DNA from: Siphonodentalium dalli
Taxonomy: Eukaryota > Mollusca > Scaphopoda > Gadilida > Siphonodentaliidae
NCBI GenBank assembly: GCA_032622095.1
Contig: CP136061.1
Location: forward strand, 234,544,944 to 234,608,943
DNA length: 64,000 nt
Direction of reading: 5' to 3'
Of this stretch, positions 10,818-19,845 are shown in pieces (within the stretch, counting starts at the first letter, position 1; the number at the start of each line of letters is the position of its first letter). The translations under genes were made by a program, and so were the position numbers. The notes beneath the pieces were generated by a model. That model made no database searches and was not told the DNA's origin. It saw only the letters and a program-made list of their open reading frames with translations.

Positions 10818-13294
10818 ATATACACAACAAAAAAATGAAGCCTACTATATGTATAGCGCATAACGCGGGTAGATATGACGATCACTTCATACTAGAGTAT
10901 TTAGTCAACAATTATATAGATCTCCAAAAAATAAAAATAATTCAAAGGGGCAACAAAATATTATCAATTCAATTAGGAAATTTGAAGTTTCTAGATTCGT
11001 ATTTATTTTTTGCGGTGAGTTTGGACAAAGCTGCCAAATGTTTTGGTTGTGGGGAAAACGCGTCAAAATCTTTTTTTCCACACGCATTTGCAAATAAAGA
11101 CAAATTACAATATATAGGAGAATGGCCAGAGATGCATTATTATAATTTAGAACAAATGACTTCCGAACGTAGTTTGATCTTTAATGAATGGTATAAAAAA
11201 AACAAAAAAACAAAATTCCATTTTAAAATAGAAGCATTGAAATATTGTATGATTGACTGTAAGGTGCTTCATATATGTTGCTCTAAATTCAGAGATATAT
11301 TTATGACAACGTGTAACACGGCTCCGTTCAGTGAGGGACTCACCCTACCATCTATATCTTTTCGAATTTTTAGGAAAATGTTTATGCCAGAATATAGTAT
11401 AGCTTTAAATTCGCAGCCGTTACAAGCTAATTCAACTAAATCGCTATTATGGATAGCTCATTATATCGAGTCTACGGGTTTGCAATGTCAATATCTAGGA
11501 AATTCAAACAAAGAATATGTTCTTTTTAACAAATATAGACTAGATGGATATGATCGCATAAATGGAATAGGACTCGAATTTTACGGGTGCGAATATCATT
11601 GTCATACGTGTATAAAACAAACCGATAGAAATGCAATTCATCCTCTACAGAAACGATCGTACAACGATATATATCAGAAAACGATGGAACGAGAAGAAGA
11701 AATAAAACAATATATTCCGCTGATAACTATCTGGGAATGCGAATACGAAAAAAAATTAAAAAGCGATTTAGAATTCAAAACATTTATTCAAAATGCCATG
11801 GTTTCTGGTACATTAGACCCTCGCAAATCGTTATTCGGAGGCAGGTGCGAAGTTTTCAAATATTTAGCTGAAAAAAACCAAGATGGCTCAGTGTGCGGAT
11901 ATCCTAATGCTAGTATAAGATTTTCAGACGTGAATTCATTGTACCCCGCCATGATGCTTACTAAAAAATTTCCTATAGCACACCCCACCGTAATAAAAAA
12001 TCCTGATTTGAAAGATATCGAAAACTATTTTGGTTTGATTGAATGTCAGATATTACCCCCAAACAATTTAATCTATCCAGTATTACCAATAAAACTTAAA
12101 AGCGGAAAATTAGTTTTTGGTCTATGTAATAAATGCATGATAGATAACAATCAAAACCAATGCGAACACGATGAAAATCAGAGAAAAATTTATGGCGTAT
12201 GGTGCACTCCGGAAATAGAATATGCCATCGCGCGTGGTTACAAAGTTATTCATATATATCAAGTTTGGCATTATTCGGAAAACGATGAGAAAATTGGCGG
12301 TATTTTTAAACCGTTTATATTATATTTCCATCGTCTCAAAACATATGCCAGTCCGTTCCCGCAAAATATTCAAACTATGGAGCAAAAACAGCAATTTTGT
12401 GAGGAGTACGGCAAAAAATTTGGACAAAAACTAGATATATATCAAATGAATGAAAATCCAACGATGAGAATGATGGCGAAATTGATTATGAACTCTTTAT
12501 TCGGTCGATTAGCCATGAGAACCGAAATGTCATCGACAAAAATTTGTATAGATACGGAGGAATATTTTAAGTTATGGGCCAACAAAGAAATCAGAATTGA
12601 AAGTATTAAATTATTTGATGAAGGAGAAATTATGTATGTCACGTATAAACAATTAAAAGAAAACCAAAACAGAAATAACAATGTGATTTTAGCTTCATTT
12701 ATAACGGCATATGCCAGAATAACAATGCTTGAACATTTGGAAACCATAGGCGATCGCGCAATTTATATGGACACTGACTCGTGTATCTGGATTCATACAG
12801 ACACTGGACCTAATCTTCCCGACGGTTGTATGTTGGGAGAACTACAAAATGATTTATGTCAAGGTGAATTAACAATAAAAAAGTTTTGCGCCACTGCATC
12901 AAAATCATACGCTTATGAAGTCGCCGAATCTGGTCGTAAAGTTACAAAGGTCAAAGGTTTTAATGTCAGCAAATGGATTAACTCCAATATCGATTTCGAC
13001 AACATGACTAAACTGATTAAAGGCGAGGAAAACAGTCTACAAGCTGATTTTCCCAACGAATTTGTTAGGACGAAAGATTTCCATATATACTCAAAACGCA
13101 TGACTAAAACGATGAGATTAGCAGGAGATAAACGCAAAATAATCAAAGATTATGCCACTGAACCATTTGGTTATTTATCATCGCTAGATGATAATTGGGA
13201 AAGCATAAAAGATTTATTATTACCAGAATCACCTTTAATTATTACAGATGGAACAAGACCTGACGAAAGTAACTATTTCGAGAAATATGTGTGA
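10811..13294 (+). CDS. PolB: Protein-primed family B DNA polymerase, C-terminal part
   Basis: This continues PolB in the -1 frame; the first ATG in this frame is 10835. Counted from that ATG, exonuclease motif II is AHNAGRYDDHF near residue 8, motif III is YCMID near 137-141, polymerase motif A is DVNSLYP at 365-371, motif B is KLIMNSLFG at 549-557, and motif C is YMDTDS at 644-649. KVKGFNVS follows as the KxG/Y-type motif. The long segments between A and B suit the TPR1 and TPR2 insertions of protein-primed polymerases. All catalytic motifs are present, so only the frame junction near 10811-10817 breaks the gene. An AATAAA lies 82 bp past the stop. The tandem duplication begins within motif B, at codon 548/549. 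Confidence 0.93.
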   Translation: MLNIHNKKMKPTICIAHNAGRYDDHFILEYLVNNYIDLQKIKIIQRGNKILSIQLGNLKFLDSYLFFAVSLDKAAKCFGCGENASKSFFPHAFANKDKLQYIGEWPEMHYYNLEQMTSERSLIFNEWYKKNKKTKFHFKIEALKYCMIDCKVLHICCSKFRDIFMTTCNTAPFSEGLTLPSISFRIFRKMFMPEYSIALNSQPLQANSTKSLLWIAHYIESTGLQCQYLGNSNKEYVLFNKYRLDGYDRINGIGLEFYGCEYHCHTCIKQTDRNAIHPLQKRSYNDIYQKTMEREEEIKQYIPLITIWECEYEKKLKSDLEFKTFIQNAMVSGTLDPRKSLFGGRCEVFKYLAEKNQDGSVCGYPNASIRFSDVNSLYPAMMLTKKFPIAHPTVIKNPDLKDIENYFGLIECQILPPNNLIYPVLPIKLKSGKLVFGLCNKCMIDNNQNQCEHDENQRKIYGVWCTPEIEYAIARGYKVIHIYQVWHYSENDEKIGGIFKPFILYFHRLKTYASPFPQNIQTMEQKQQFCEEYGKKFGQKLDIYQMNENPTMRMMAKLIMNSLFGRLAMRTEMSSTKICIDTEEYFKLWANKEIRIESIKLFDEGEIMYVTYKQLKENQNRNNNVILASFITAYARITMLEHLETIGDRAIYMDTDSCIWIHTDTGPNLPDGCMLGELQNDLCQGELTIKKFCATASKSYAYEVAESGRKVTKVKGFNVSKWINSNIDFDNMTKLIKGEENSLQADFPNEFVRTKDFHIYSKRMTKTMRLAGDKRKIIKDYATEPFGYLSSLDDNWESIKDLLLPESPLIITDGTRPDESNYFEKYV

Positions 13295-13323
13295 ATGTTT
13301 ATAGTTGAACTAACAGTTAAACA
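13294..13323 (+). repeat. 30-bp direct repeat, right of PolB
   Basis: It reads AATGTTTATAGTTGAACTAA and onward. A near-identical copy (three differences) lies at 13813-13842. Together they bracket the small leftward gene at 13427-13802. The tail of the unit is a near-palindrome, GTTGAAC-N5-GTTAAAC. Confidence 0.8.
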
Positions 13324-13375
13324 TGAGATTTGCCACATACTTAACCAATATATCATCCCTGTTCCGTGCACAAGA

Positions 13376-13381
13376 AATAAA
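13376..13381 (+). promoter_or_regulatory. AATAAA poly(A) signal after PolB
   Basis: AATAAA lies 82 bp past the PolB stop, a suitable place to end the PolB transcript before the convergent small gene. Confidence 0.4.
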
Positions 13382-13426
13382 ATTTGCGTAGATTCTACCA
13401 TAATATACATATCTCATTTGAGTGTT

Positions 13427-13802
13427 TCAATTATCTACATTGAAATGTGCGAAGTAAACAGTATGCTGAATAAAAACAAAACATAAAAATGTAACAGTTA
13501 TGTTTACATATACAAATTTCACTTACCTGATTATTAAGAAAACACATGTAGCAAATAATTCCCCGCATATAATTCACAATGCCAACACTAGATTTAAAAA
13601 AACATGGTGAAAATAAAACATGTGGGCCTCCATTCCCTTTAAGTAGAAAGTAGATGTTACACATGCAGGAGCGTAATTGATCATCATCTAATGTTTCGTC
13701 GAAACTATCGTCGACAAATTGAGCAACAGCAGGCCGTCTAATCCATGTTGGTGTTGTGTCCAACTCTATCGCGCTGATCAATCGTTCCCGAACACTATTC
13801 AT
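13427..13802 (-). CDS. Small leftward two-exon gene, unknown function (copy 1)
   Basis: The family is not recognised. ATG at 13802; exon 1 runs to 13527 (92 codons) and ends at a CAG|GTAAGT donor. A 61-bp intron ends with TTTTTATTCAG, and exon 2 is 13465-13427, coding 12 residues and a TGA. The product is about 104 residues. The first half is acidic (QFVDDSFDETLDDDQLRS); the second half is hydrophobic and cysteine-rich (VGIVNYMRGIICYMCFLNN), perhaps a helix that inserts in a membrane. It lies convergent to PolB and divergent from the ATPase, between two 30-bp direct repeats. Placement and splicing resemble an early regulatory gene; that role is inference. A repeat copy lies at 17525-17900. 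Confidence 0.6.
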
Positions 13803-13812
13803 GTCCTCTACC

Positions 13813-13842
13813 AATGTTTATAGTTGAACTATCTGTTCAACA
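13813..13842 (+). promoter_or_regulatory. 30-bp direct repeat with perfect palindrome, upstream of the leftward gene
   Basis: It contains GTTGAAC-TATCT-GTTCAAC, a perfect 7+7 inverted repeat, starting about 10 bases before the leftward ATG. It could be a protein-binding site shared with the copy at 13294, or the scar of a cassette insertion. Confidence 0.5.
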
Positions 13843-14003
13843 CGATAAAATCCTTTTTTTTTACCGCAAACTTAAATTTACACGATATATCAACGCCCTT
13901 CCGCGCCCCCATGTGGTAATTTTTTTTATTTCAGCTGGCTTTAGATTGGTTCCGCCATATTAAACAGAGGTGACAGTTTGTAATGGGTTAGCAATATATC
14001 TTT

Positions 14004-14843
14004 ATGGGCGGTGGTCGACAACAGGTAGTAAAATTTGAATTCAATAGGTGTTTCGCGACATTAAACTGCTGAGGCATTTTGTAACGCGATAGCATCGAGT
14101 CGACAAAAGCGTGTGATTATATATGGCTACCCACTGTTATGTATACATCAGATTCTCTCTTGTCAATTTTGTCGGACATCCAGTGTGTGGGAAAAAAAAA
14201 TTGTGTTTTACTGAATTAAAGAGCGTTTGACAAAACAATAACAACAATGAAAACGTACATTTACGTATGTTTTCAGGATATATTTAGGGCCATAATAAAT
14301 GGCCCTTCAGCTAGTGGGAAATCTACGTTTATATATAGTTTAATCGAAAATAAAGATAAATTAATGTCTCCAGTTCCGGAAAAAATAACTTATGTGACTC
14401 CTAATTGTGATCAACAGGTGTCTGATAATGTAGAATTAGTAAACCAAATTCCAGAATCGTTGTGCGATTGCGATTTATTAATATTGGATGATATGGATCA
14501 TATTGACAAAGAGATCGATAATGTAACAGATATATTCGCTAGAAAATCACATCACGAAGGATGTAGTGTGGTATACGTGACGCATAATCTTTTTGAAAGA
14601 AAATGTAGAAAATTATCGTTAAACGCGAATTATTTTATTTTATTCAAATCTCCTAGAGATTGTGGTCAGATAAATTTCTTATCTACCCAATGTGGTATTA
14701 ATAATTTATCAAAAGCATATAAATTGTGTACAACAGATCCATATTCTCATTTACTGGTGGATTTCAACCAAACTTGTCCGGATAACCTTCGATTGAGATC
14801 AGACGTGCTCAGTGAAAATCCTACGATATGGGCCCCAGCGTGA
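14004..14843 (+). CDS. FtsK/HerA-type packaging ATPase (copy 1)
   Basis: This is the genome-packaging ATPase (A32-like), expected to pump DNA into the capsid. The main exon carries Walker A GPSASGKST, Walker B LLILDDMD about 55 residues later, and VVYVTHNLF as a sensor-like segment. A TTTTCAG acceptor at 14276 sits exactly in phase before DIFRAIINGP. A tiny exon at 14004-14024 (MGGGRQQ, donor CAG|GTAGTA) would join in frame across a 252-bp intron. Alternatively, translation starts without splicing at ATG 14247, giving 198 residues. Both starts keep the ATPase core, and I cannot decide between them. Its last 16 bases overlap the next gene. A near-identical copy lies at 18102-18941. Confidence 0.88.
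14118..14124 (+). promoter_or_regulatory. Possible TATA box before the unspliced ATPase start
   Basis: The word TATATAT in GATTATATATGG lies about 125 bp before ATG 14247. It would support the unspliced ATPase transcript. The match is weak in an AT-rich region. Confidence 0.3.
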
Positions 14844-15121
14844 AATTAAGAAAAAATGCCAAATATTTGAGAAACATGTTACGCACTGGAGACGTGAGGG
14901 CATTAAACAGACCGAGATTAGACAGTCTATCTGAATGTTGTAATAATTTGCTTAAAGGAAATGTACCAATTTCGTCTAAAATTAAAGCTAATTTAAGACC
15001 ATTTAAAAGTTCTATTCGTCATTTGTCAAAGAAGTCTAATCCTGTTAAAAGCAGGAAAAAAAAATTACAACACGGCGGTTTTTTGGCTGCACTGGCTGCT
15101 AGTATAATTCCTGTTTTCTGA
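14828..15121 (+). CDS. Small basic Polinton protein with hydrophobic GGFL tail (copy 1)
   Basis: 97 residues, strongly basic, from ATG 14828, which overlaps the ATPase end by 16 bases. The middle has NRPRLDSLSECCNNLLKGN and a helix-rich basic part. The C-terminus is KKKLQHGGFLAALAAS followed by a short hydrophobic end. Proteins of this shape (basic body, GGFL-hydrophobic end) recur next to the ATPase in animal Polintons and are thought to be virion core or membrane-active components. I recognise the type, not a proven function. Copy 2 at 18926-19219 differs by one Ile/Leu change. Confidence 0.75.
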   Translation: MGPSVKLRKNAKYLRNMLRTGDVRALNRPRLDSLSECCNNLLKGNVPISSKIKANLRPFKSSIRHLSKKSNPVKSRKKKLQHGGFLAALAASIIPVF

Positions 15122-15123
15122 AT

Positions 15124-15747
15124 ATGGAAAAAATGGTTTTGGTGCCTTTTAAGACTTTTGCAAACTGGCAAAATTCTCAGTCTATTCAATCGTTGAAAAC
15201 AGAGGATGTGAGACAAAAAATGCATCAAATATTAGACGATAAAGATATGCCCGAGTCAGTTAAGAAAAGAAAAATTAATTCCACGTCTATTGAATATGAC
15301 ATGGCTAAGAATTCTATAAAAACAACGCCGATTCCAGTTAAAATCACGAAAGAGCCCGCCGGTGACGTCGCTTTATCTGAACCTAACCAAATTGATTTAG
15401 CGATTGAGAGTTTGCCAAAAATTTACCAGAAAAAAGGCTCGTTATTTTTATCGCATTTAAAAAGAATGCCAGGAATTGAAATTAACGACAGTGGAATGAT
15501 TTCATTATCTGACAAGCCAATCGGAAGCATAACTGATTTGGTAAATGATATAATACCTTCTAGCAAGGTCAGGAAACCCAGTGCACTTAGAAATTGGGAT
15601 AGTTTGTCCCGATCATTACGAGATAATAATATACCAACACATTTCATAGGAAATAAATTTCGTAAAGCAGATCTGATAGTTGCAGATGCCCCCAAAGGCA
15701 AAAAACAGAAGCATTTTAAATGGACATCAGACTCCTCGTCAAATTGA
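15124..15747 (+). CDS. KMVLVP-type conserved Polinton protein (copy 1)
   Basis: 207 residues starting MEKMVLVPFKTF two bases after the previous stop. The KMVLVP opening and a C-terminal segment near NWDSLSRSLRDNNIP are typical of an unassigned protein conserved in animal Polintons between the ATPase and integrase. The middle (residues 45-100) is polar and probably disordered; the segment near 100-150 (IESLPKIYQKKGSLFLSHL) looks folded. No enzyme motif is visible. Its 3' end overlaps the integrase start by 68 bases in another frame. Function unknown; a virion or DNA-binding role is a guess from the neighbours. Confidence 0.75.
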   Translation: MEKMVLVPFKTFANWQNSQSIQSLKTEDVRQKMHQILDDKDMPESVKKRKINSTSIEYDMAKNSIKTTPIPVKITKEPAGDVALSEPNQIDLAIESLPKIYQKKGSLFLSHLKRMPGIEINDSGMISLSDKPIGSITDLVNDIIPSSKVRKPSALRNWDSLSRSLRDNNIPTHFIGNKFRKADLIVADAPKGKKQKHFKWTSDSSSN

Positions 15748-17392
15748 TAATATATTATCATCGATTTATTATGACCCATCTCACCGCTCATCCTATGGAT
15801 CTGAATATAATTTGTATAAGGAAGTAAAAAAAAAAATATCGAGAAAAAATGTTCGACTTTGGTTACAAAAACAAAATTCGTACTCGTTGCACAGGCCGAA
15901 ACGAATAATATTTCCTAGGTCAAGAACAGAGTCTTATTCTGTAAATAATATATGGCAGATGGATTTGAGTGATGTGCGAAATATATCCAAGCAAAATGAC
16001 GGTTATTGCTACCTGTTGTTTTGCATTGATTGCTTTTCAAGATTTTTAATTGTTAAACCATTAAAGAACAAGACTGGTGTTTCCATAATGAAGGCTTTAG
16101 AAATGATTTTTAAACAGCGCAAACGACCGAACGGTATACATGTTGATCGCGGAACCGAGTTCTACAACGCTAACGTTAAGCAATTTCTGAAGAAGAATGG
16201 TGTACATTTATATTCTACGGGAAATTATGACACGAAAGCCGCTTTGGTTGAGAGAGTACAACGCTCTTTAAAGTCTAAAATGTATAAATATTTCTTCAAA
16301 TCTAAATCTATGCGCTATTTAACAGTTTTGCCTAAATTGGTGAATTCCTATAATTCGAAGATACACAGAGCGATTAAAATGGCACCGAAAGATGTCTCGT
16401 GTTTGACATCGCAAGCAATTGCAGCTAGAAATGAATCGAAGACTTATAAATTACCACTTACAAAAGCAAAATTTAAAGTGGGAGAGAGCGTTCGCTTGGT
16501 AAAATTAAAAAATAAGTTTGAAAAGGGTTTTTTGGCCAATTATACTTATGAAGTGTTTAAGATTACGTCTTTGGCGAAATTGATTATGAACTCTTTATTC
16601 GGTCGATTAGCCATGAGAACCGAAATGTCATCGACAAAAATTTGTATAGATACGGAGGAATATTTTAAGTTATGGGCCAACAAAGAAATCAGAATTGAAA
16701 GTATTAAATTATTTGATGAAGGAGAAATTATGTATGTCACGTATAAACAATTAAAAGAAAACCAAAACAGAAATAACAATGTGATTTTAGCTTCATTTAT
16801 AACGGCATATGCCAGAATAACAATGCTTGAACATTTGGAAACCATAGGCGATCGCGCAATTTATATGGACACTGACTCGTGTATCTGGATTCATACAGAC
16901 ACTGGACCTAATCTTCCCGACGGTTGTATGTTGGGAGAACTACAAAATGATTTATGTCAAGGTGAATTAACAATAAAAAAGTTTTGCGCCACTGCATCAA
17001 AATCATACGCTTATGAAGTCGCCGAATCTGGTCGTAAAGTTACAAAGGTCAAAGGTTTTAATGTCAGCAAATGGATTAACTCCAATATCGATTTCGACAA
17101 CATGACTAAACTGATTAAAGGCGAGGAAAACAGTCTACAAGCTGATTTTCCCAACGAATTTGTTAGGACGAAAGATTTCCATATATACTCAAAACGCATG
17201 ACTAAAACGATGAGATTAGCAGGAGATAAACGCAAAATAATCAAAGATTATGCCACTGAACCATTTGGTTATTTATCATCGCTAGATGATAATTGGGAAA
17301 GCATAAAAGATTTATTATTACCAGAATCACCTTTAATTATTACAGATGGAACAAGACCTGACGAAAGTAACTATTTCGAGAAATATGTGTGA
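15680..17392 (+). CDS. Chimeric integrase-PolB open frame created by the duplication
   Basis: 570 residues. Residues 1 to about 298 are the integrase N-terminal region and complete DDE core (WQMDL, HVDRGTEF, LVERVQRSLK), up to KITSL. At 16572-16574 the sequence jumps in frame to PolB at AKLIMNSLFG and continues to the PolB C-terminus. The PolB part has motifs B and C but lacks motif A, the exonuclease and the priming regions, so it cannot be a working polymerase. The integrase part lacks its chromodomain. The fusion frame is a by-product of the duplication; whether it is translated is unknown. Confidence 0.9.
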   Translation: MQMPPKAKNRSILNGHQTPRQIDNILSSIYYDPSHRSSYGSEYNLYKEVKKKISRKNVRLWLQKQNSYSLHRPKRIIFPRSRTESYSVNNIWQMDLSDVRNISKQNDGYCYLLFCIDCFSRFLIVKPLKNKTGVSIMKALEMIFKQRKRPNGIHVDRGTEFYNANVKQFLKKNGVHLYSTGNYDTKAALVERVQRSLKSKMYKYFFKSKSMRYLTVLPKLVNSYNSKIHRAIKMAPKDVSCLTSQAIAARNESKTYKLPLTKAKFKVGESVRLVKLKNKFEKGFLANYTYEVFKITSLAKLIMNSLFGRLAMRTEMSSTKICIDTEEYFKLWANKEIRIESIKLFDEGEIMYVTYKQLKENQNRNNNVILASFITAYARITMLEHLETIGDRAIYMDTDSCIWIHTDTGPNLPDGCMLGELQNDLCQGELTIKKFCATASKSYAYEVAESGRKVTKVKGFNVSKWINSNIDFDNMTKLIKGEENSLQADFPNEFVRTKDFHIYSKRMTKTMRLAGDKRKIIKDYATEPFGYLSSLDDNWESIKDLLLPESPLIITDGTRPDESNYFEKYV

Positions 17393-17421
17393 ATGTTTAT
17401 AGTTGAACTAACAGTTAAACA
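17392..17421 (+). repeat. 30-bp direct repeat (copy 2, left)
   Basis: Duplicate of 13294-13323 at the constant 4098-bp offset. Confidence 0.8.
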
Positions 17422-17524
17422 TGAGATTTGCCACATACTTAACCAATATATCATCCCTGTTCCGTGCACAAGAAATAAAATTTGCGTAGATTCTACCATA
17501 ATATACATATCTCATTTGAGTGTT

Positions 17525-17900
17525 TCAATTATCTACATTGAAATGTGCGAAGTAAACAGTATGCTGAATAAAAACAAAACATAAAAATGTAACAGTTATG
17601 TTTACATATACAAATTTCACTTACCTGATTATTAAGAAAACACATGTAGCAAATAATTCCCCGCATATAATTCACAATGCCAACACTAGATTTAAAAAAA
17701 CATGGTGAAAATAAAACATGTGGGCCTCCATTCCCTTTAAGTAGAAAGTAGATGTTACACATGCAGGAGCGTAATTGATCATCATCTAATGTTTCGTCGA
17801 AACTATCGTCGACAAATTGAGCAACAGCAGGCCGTCTAATCCATGTTGGTGTTGTGTCCAACTCTATCGCGCTGATCAATCGTTCCCGAACACTATTCAT
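17525..17900 (-). CDS. Small leftward two-exon gene, unknown function (copy 2)
   Basis: Copy of the gene at 13427-13802, with no difference noticed. ATG at 17900, donor at 17624, acceptor at 17564-17565, stop at 17525. It now lies convergent to the integrase-PolB chimera instead of full PolB. Function unknown. Confidence 0.6.
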
Positions 17901-17910
17901 GTCCTCTACC

Positions 17911-17940
17911 AATGTTTATAGTTGAACTATCTGTTCAACA
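17911..17940 (+). promoter_or_regulatory. 30-bp direct repeat with palindrome (copy 2, right)
   Basis: Duplicate of 13813-13842, including the perfect GTTGAAC-N5-GTTCAAC inverted repeat. Confidence 0.5.
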
Positions 17941-18101
17941 CGATAAAATCCTTTTTTTTTACCGCAAACTTAAATTTACACGATATATCAACGCCCTTCC
18001 GCGCCCCCATGTGGTAATTTTTTTTATTTCAGCTGGCTTTAGATTGGTTCCGCCATATTAAACAGAGGTGACAGTTTGTAATGGGTTAGCAATATATCTT
18101 T

Positions 18102-18941
18102 ATGGGCGGTGGTCGACAACAGGTAGTAAAATTTGAATTCAATAGGTGTTTCGCGACATTAAACTGCTGAGGCATTTTGTAACGCGATAGCATCGAGTCG
18201 ACAAAAGCGTGTGATTATATATGGCTACCCACTGTTATGTATACATCAGATTCTCTCTTGTCAATTTTGTCGGACATCCAGTGTGTGGGAAAAAAAAATT
18301 GTGTTTTACTGAATTAAAGAGCGTTTGACAAAACAATAACAACAATGAAAACGTACATTTACGTATGTTTTCAGGATATATTTAGGGCCATAATAAATGG
18401 CCCTTCAGCTAGTGGGAAATCTACGTTTATATATAGTTTAATCGAAAATAAAGATAAATTAATGTCTCCAGTTCCGGAAAAAATAACTTATGTGACTCCT
18501 AATTGTGATCAACAGGTGTCTGATAATGTAGAATTAGTAAACCAAATTCCAGAATCGTTGTGCGATTGCGATTTATTAATATTGGATGATATGGATCATA
18601 TTGACAAAGAGATCGATAATGTAACAGATATATTCGCTAGAAAATCACATCACGAAGGATGTAGTGTGGTATACGTGACGCATAATCTTTTTGAAAGAAA
18701 ATGTAGAAAATTATCGTTAAACGCGAATTATTTTATTTTATTCAAATCTCCTAGAGATTGTGGTCAGATAAATTTCTTATCTACCCAATGTGGTATTAAT
18801 AATTTATCAAAAGCATATAAATTGTGTACAACAGATCCATATTCTCATTTACTGGTGGATTTCAACCAAACTTGTCCGGATAACCTTCGATTGAGATCAG
18901 ACGTGCTCAGTGAAAATCCTACGATATGGGCCCCAGCGTGA
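18102..18941 (+). CDS. FtsK/HerA-type packaging ATPase (copy 2)
   Basis: Second packaging ATPase, apparently identical in protein sequence to copy 1, with the same Walker A (GPSASGKST) and Walker B (LLILDDMD). The tiny candidate first exon is 18102-18122 and the acceptor ends at 18374; the unspliced alternative start is ATG 18345. It overlaps the next gene by 16 bases. This copy belongs to the run that continues into the intact integrase, so it keeps the original gene order. Confidence 0.88.
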
Positions 18942-19219
18942 AATTAAGAAAAAATGCCAAATATTTGAGAAACATGTTACGCACTGGAGACGTGAGGGCA
19001 TTAAACAGACCGAGATTAGACAGTCTATCTGAATGTTGTAATAATTTGCTTAAAGGAAATGTACCAATTTCGTCTAAAATTAAAGCTAATTTAAGACCAT
19101 TTAAAAGTTCTATTCGTCATTTGTCAAAGAAGTCTAATCCTGTTAAAAGCAGGAAAAAAAAATTACAACACGGCGGTTTTTTGGCTGCACTGGCTGCTAG
19201 TTTAATTCCTGTTTTCTGA
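18926..19219 (+). CDS. Small basic Polinton protein with GGFL tail (copy 2)
   Basis: 97 residues, the same as 14828-15121 except Leu for Ile near the C-terminus (T at 19202). The basic body and GGFLAALAAS hydrophobic end are unchanged. Probable virion-associated protein of unknown exact role. Confidence 0.75.
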   Translation: MGPSVKLRKNAKYLRNMLRTGDVRALNRPRLDSLSECCNNLLKGNVPISSKIKANLRPFKSSIRHLSKKSNPVKSRKKKLQHGGFLAALAASLIPVF

Positions 19220-19221
19220 AT

Positions 19222-19845
19222 ATGGAAAAAATGGTTTTGGTGCCTTTTAAGACTTTTGCAAACTGGCAAAATTCTCAGTCTATTCAATCGTTGAAAACAG
19301 AGGATGTGAGACAAAAAATGCATCAAATATTAGACGATAAAGATATGCCCGAGTCAGTTAAGAAAAGAAAAATTAATTCCACGTCTATTGAATATGACAT
19401 GGCTAAGAATTCTATAAAAACAACGCCGATTCCAGTTAAAATCACGAAAGAGCCCGCCGGTGACGTCGCTTTATCTGAACCTAACCAAATTGATTTAGCG
19501 ATTGAGAGTTTGCCAAAAATTTACCAGAAAAAAGGCTCGTTATTTTTATCGCATTTAAAAAGAATGCCAGGAATTGAAATTAACGACAGTGGAATGATTT
19601 CATTATCTGACAAGCCAATCGGAAGCATAACTGATTTGGTAAATGATATAATACCTTCTAGCAAGGTCAGGAAACCCAGTGCACTTAGAAATTGGGATAG
19701 TTTGTCCCGATCATTACGAGATAATAATATACCAACACATTTCATAGGAAATAAATTTCGTAAAGCAGATCTGATAGTTGCAGATGCCCCCAAAGGCAAA
19801 AAACAGAAGCATTTTAAATGGACATCAGACTCCTCGTCAAATTGA
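19222..19845 (+). CDS. KMVLVP-type conserved Polinton protein (copy 2)
   Basis: 207 residues, identical in translation to 15124-15747. It starts two bases after the previous stop and overlaps the intact integrase by 68 bases in another frame. Function unknown. Confidence 0.75.
   Translation: MEKMVLVPFKTFANWQNSQSIQSLKTEDVRQKMHQILDDKDMPESVKKRKINSTSIEYDMAKNSIKTTPIPVKITKEPAGDVALSEPNQIDLAIESLPKIYQKKGSLFLSHLKRMPGIEINDSGMISLSDKPIGSITDLVNDIIPSSKVRKPSALRNWDSLSRSLRDNNIPTHFIGNKFRKADLIVADAPKGKKQKHFKWTSDSSSN

Larger units (their letters stand above)
12477..16574 (+). repeat. 4098-bp tandem duplication, unit 1
   Basis: It starts inside PolB motif B and ends two thirds of the way through the integrase. 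The next base, 16575, is again the PolB sequence of 12477. Both boundaries share TGG, a 3-bp microhomology that leaves the exact joint ambiguous by three bases. It covers PolB C-terminus, a leftward small gene, ATPase, basic protein, KMVLVP protein and integrase N-terminus. Confidence 0.97.

Noticed and set aside
10805-10837. Programmed -1 frameshift in PolB
   Set aside because: No X-XXY-YYZ heptamer in the right phase and no clear downstream pseudoknot seen; a simple indel is more likely.
16546-17244. Minus-strand open frames in the second PolB piece
   Set aside because: Shadows of the PolB coding strand, duplicated from 12442-13146.
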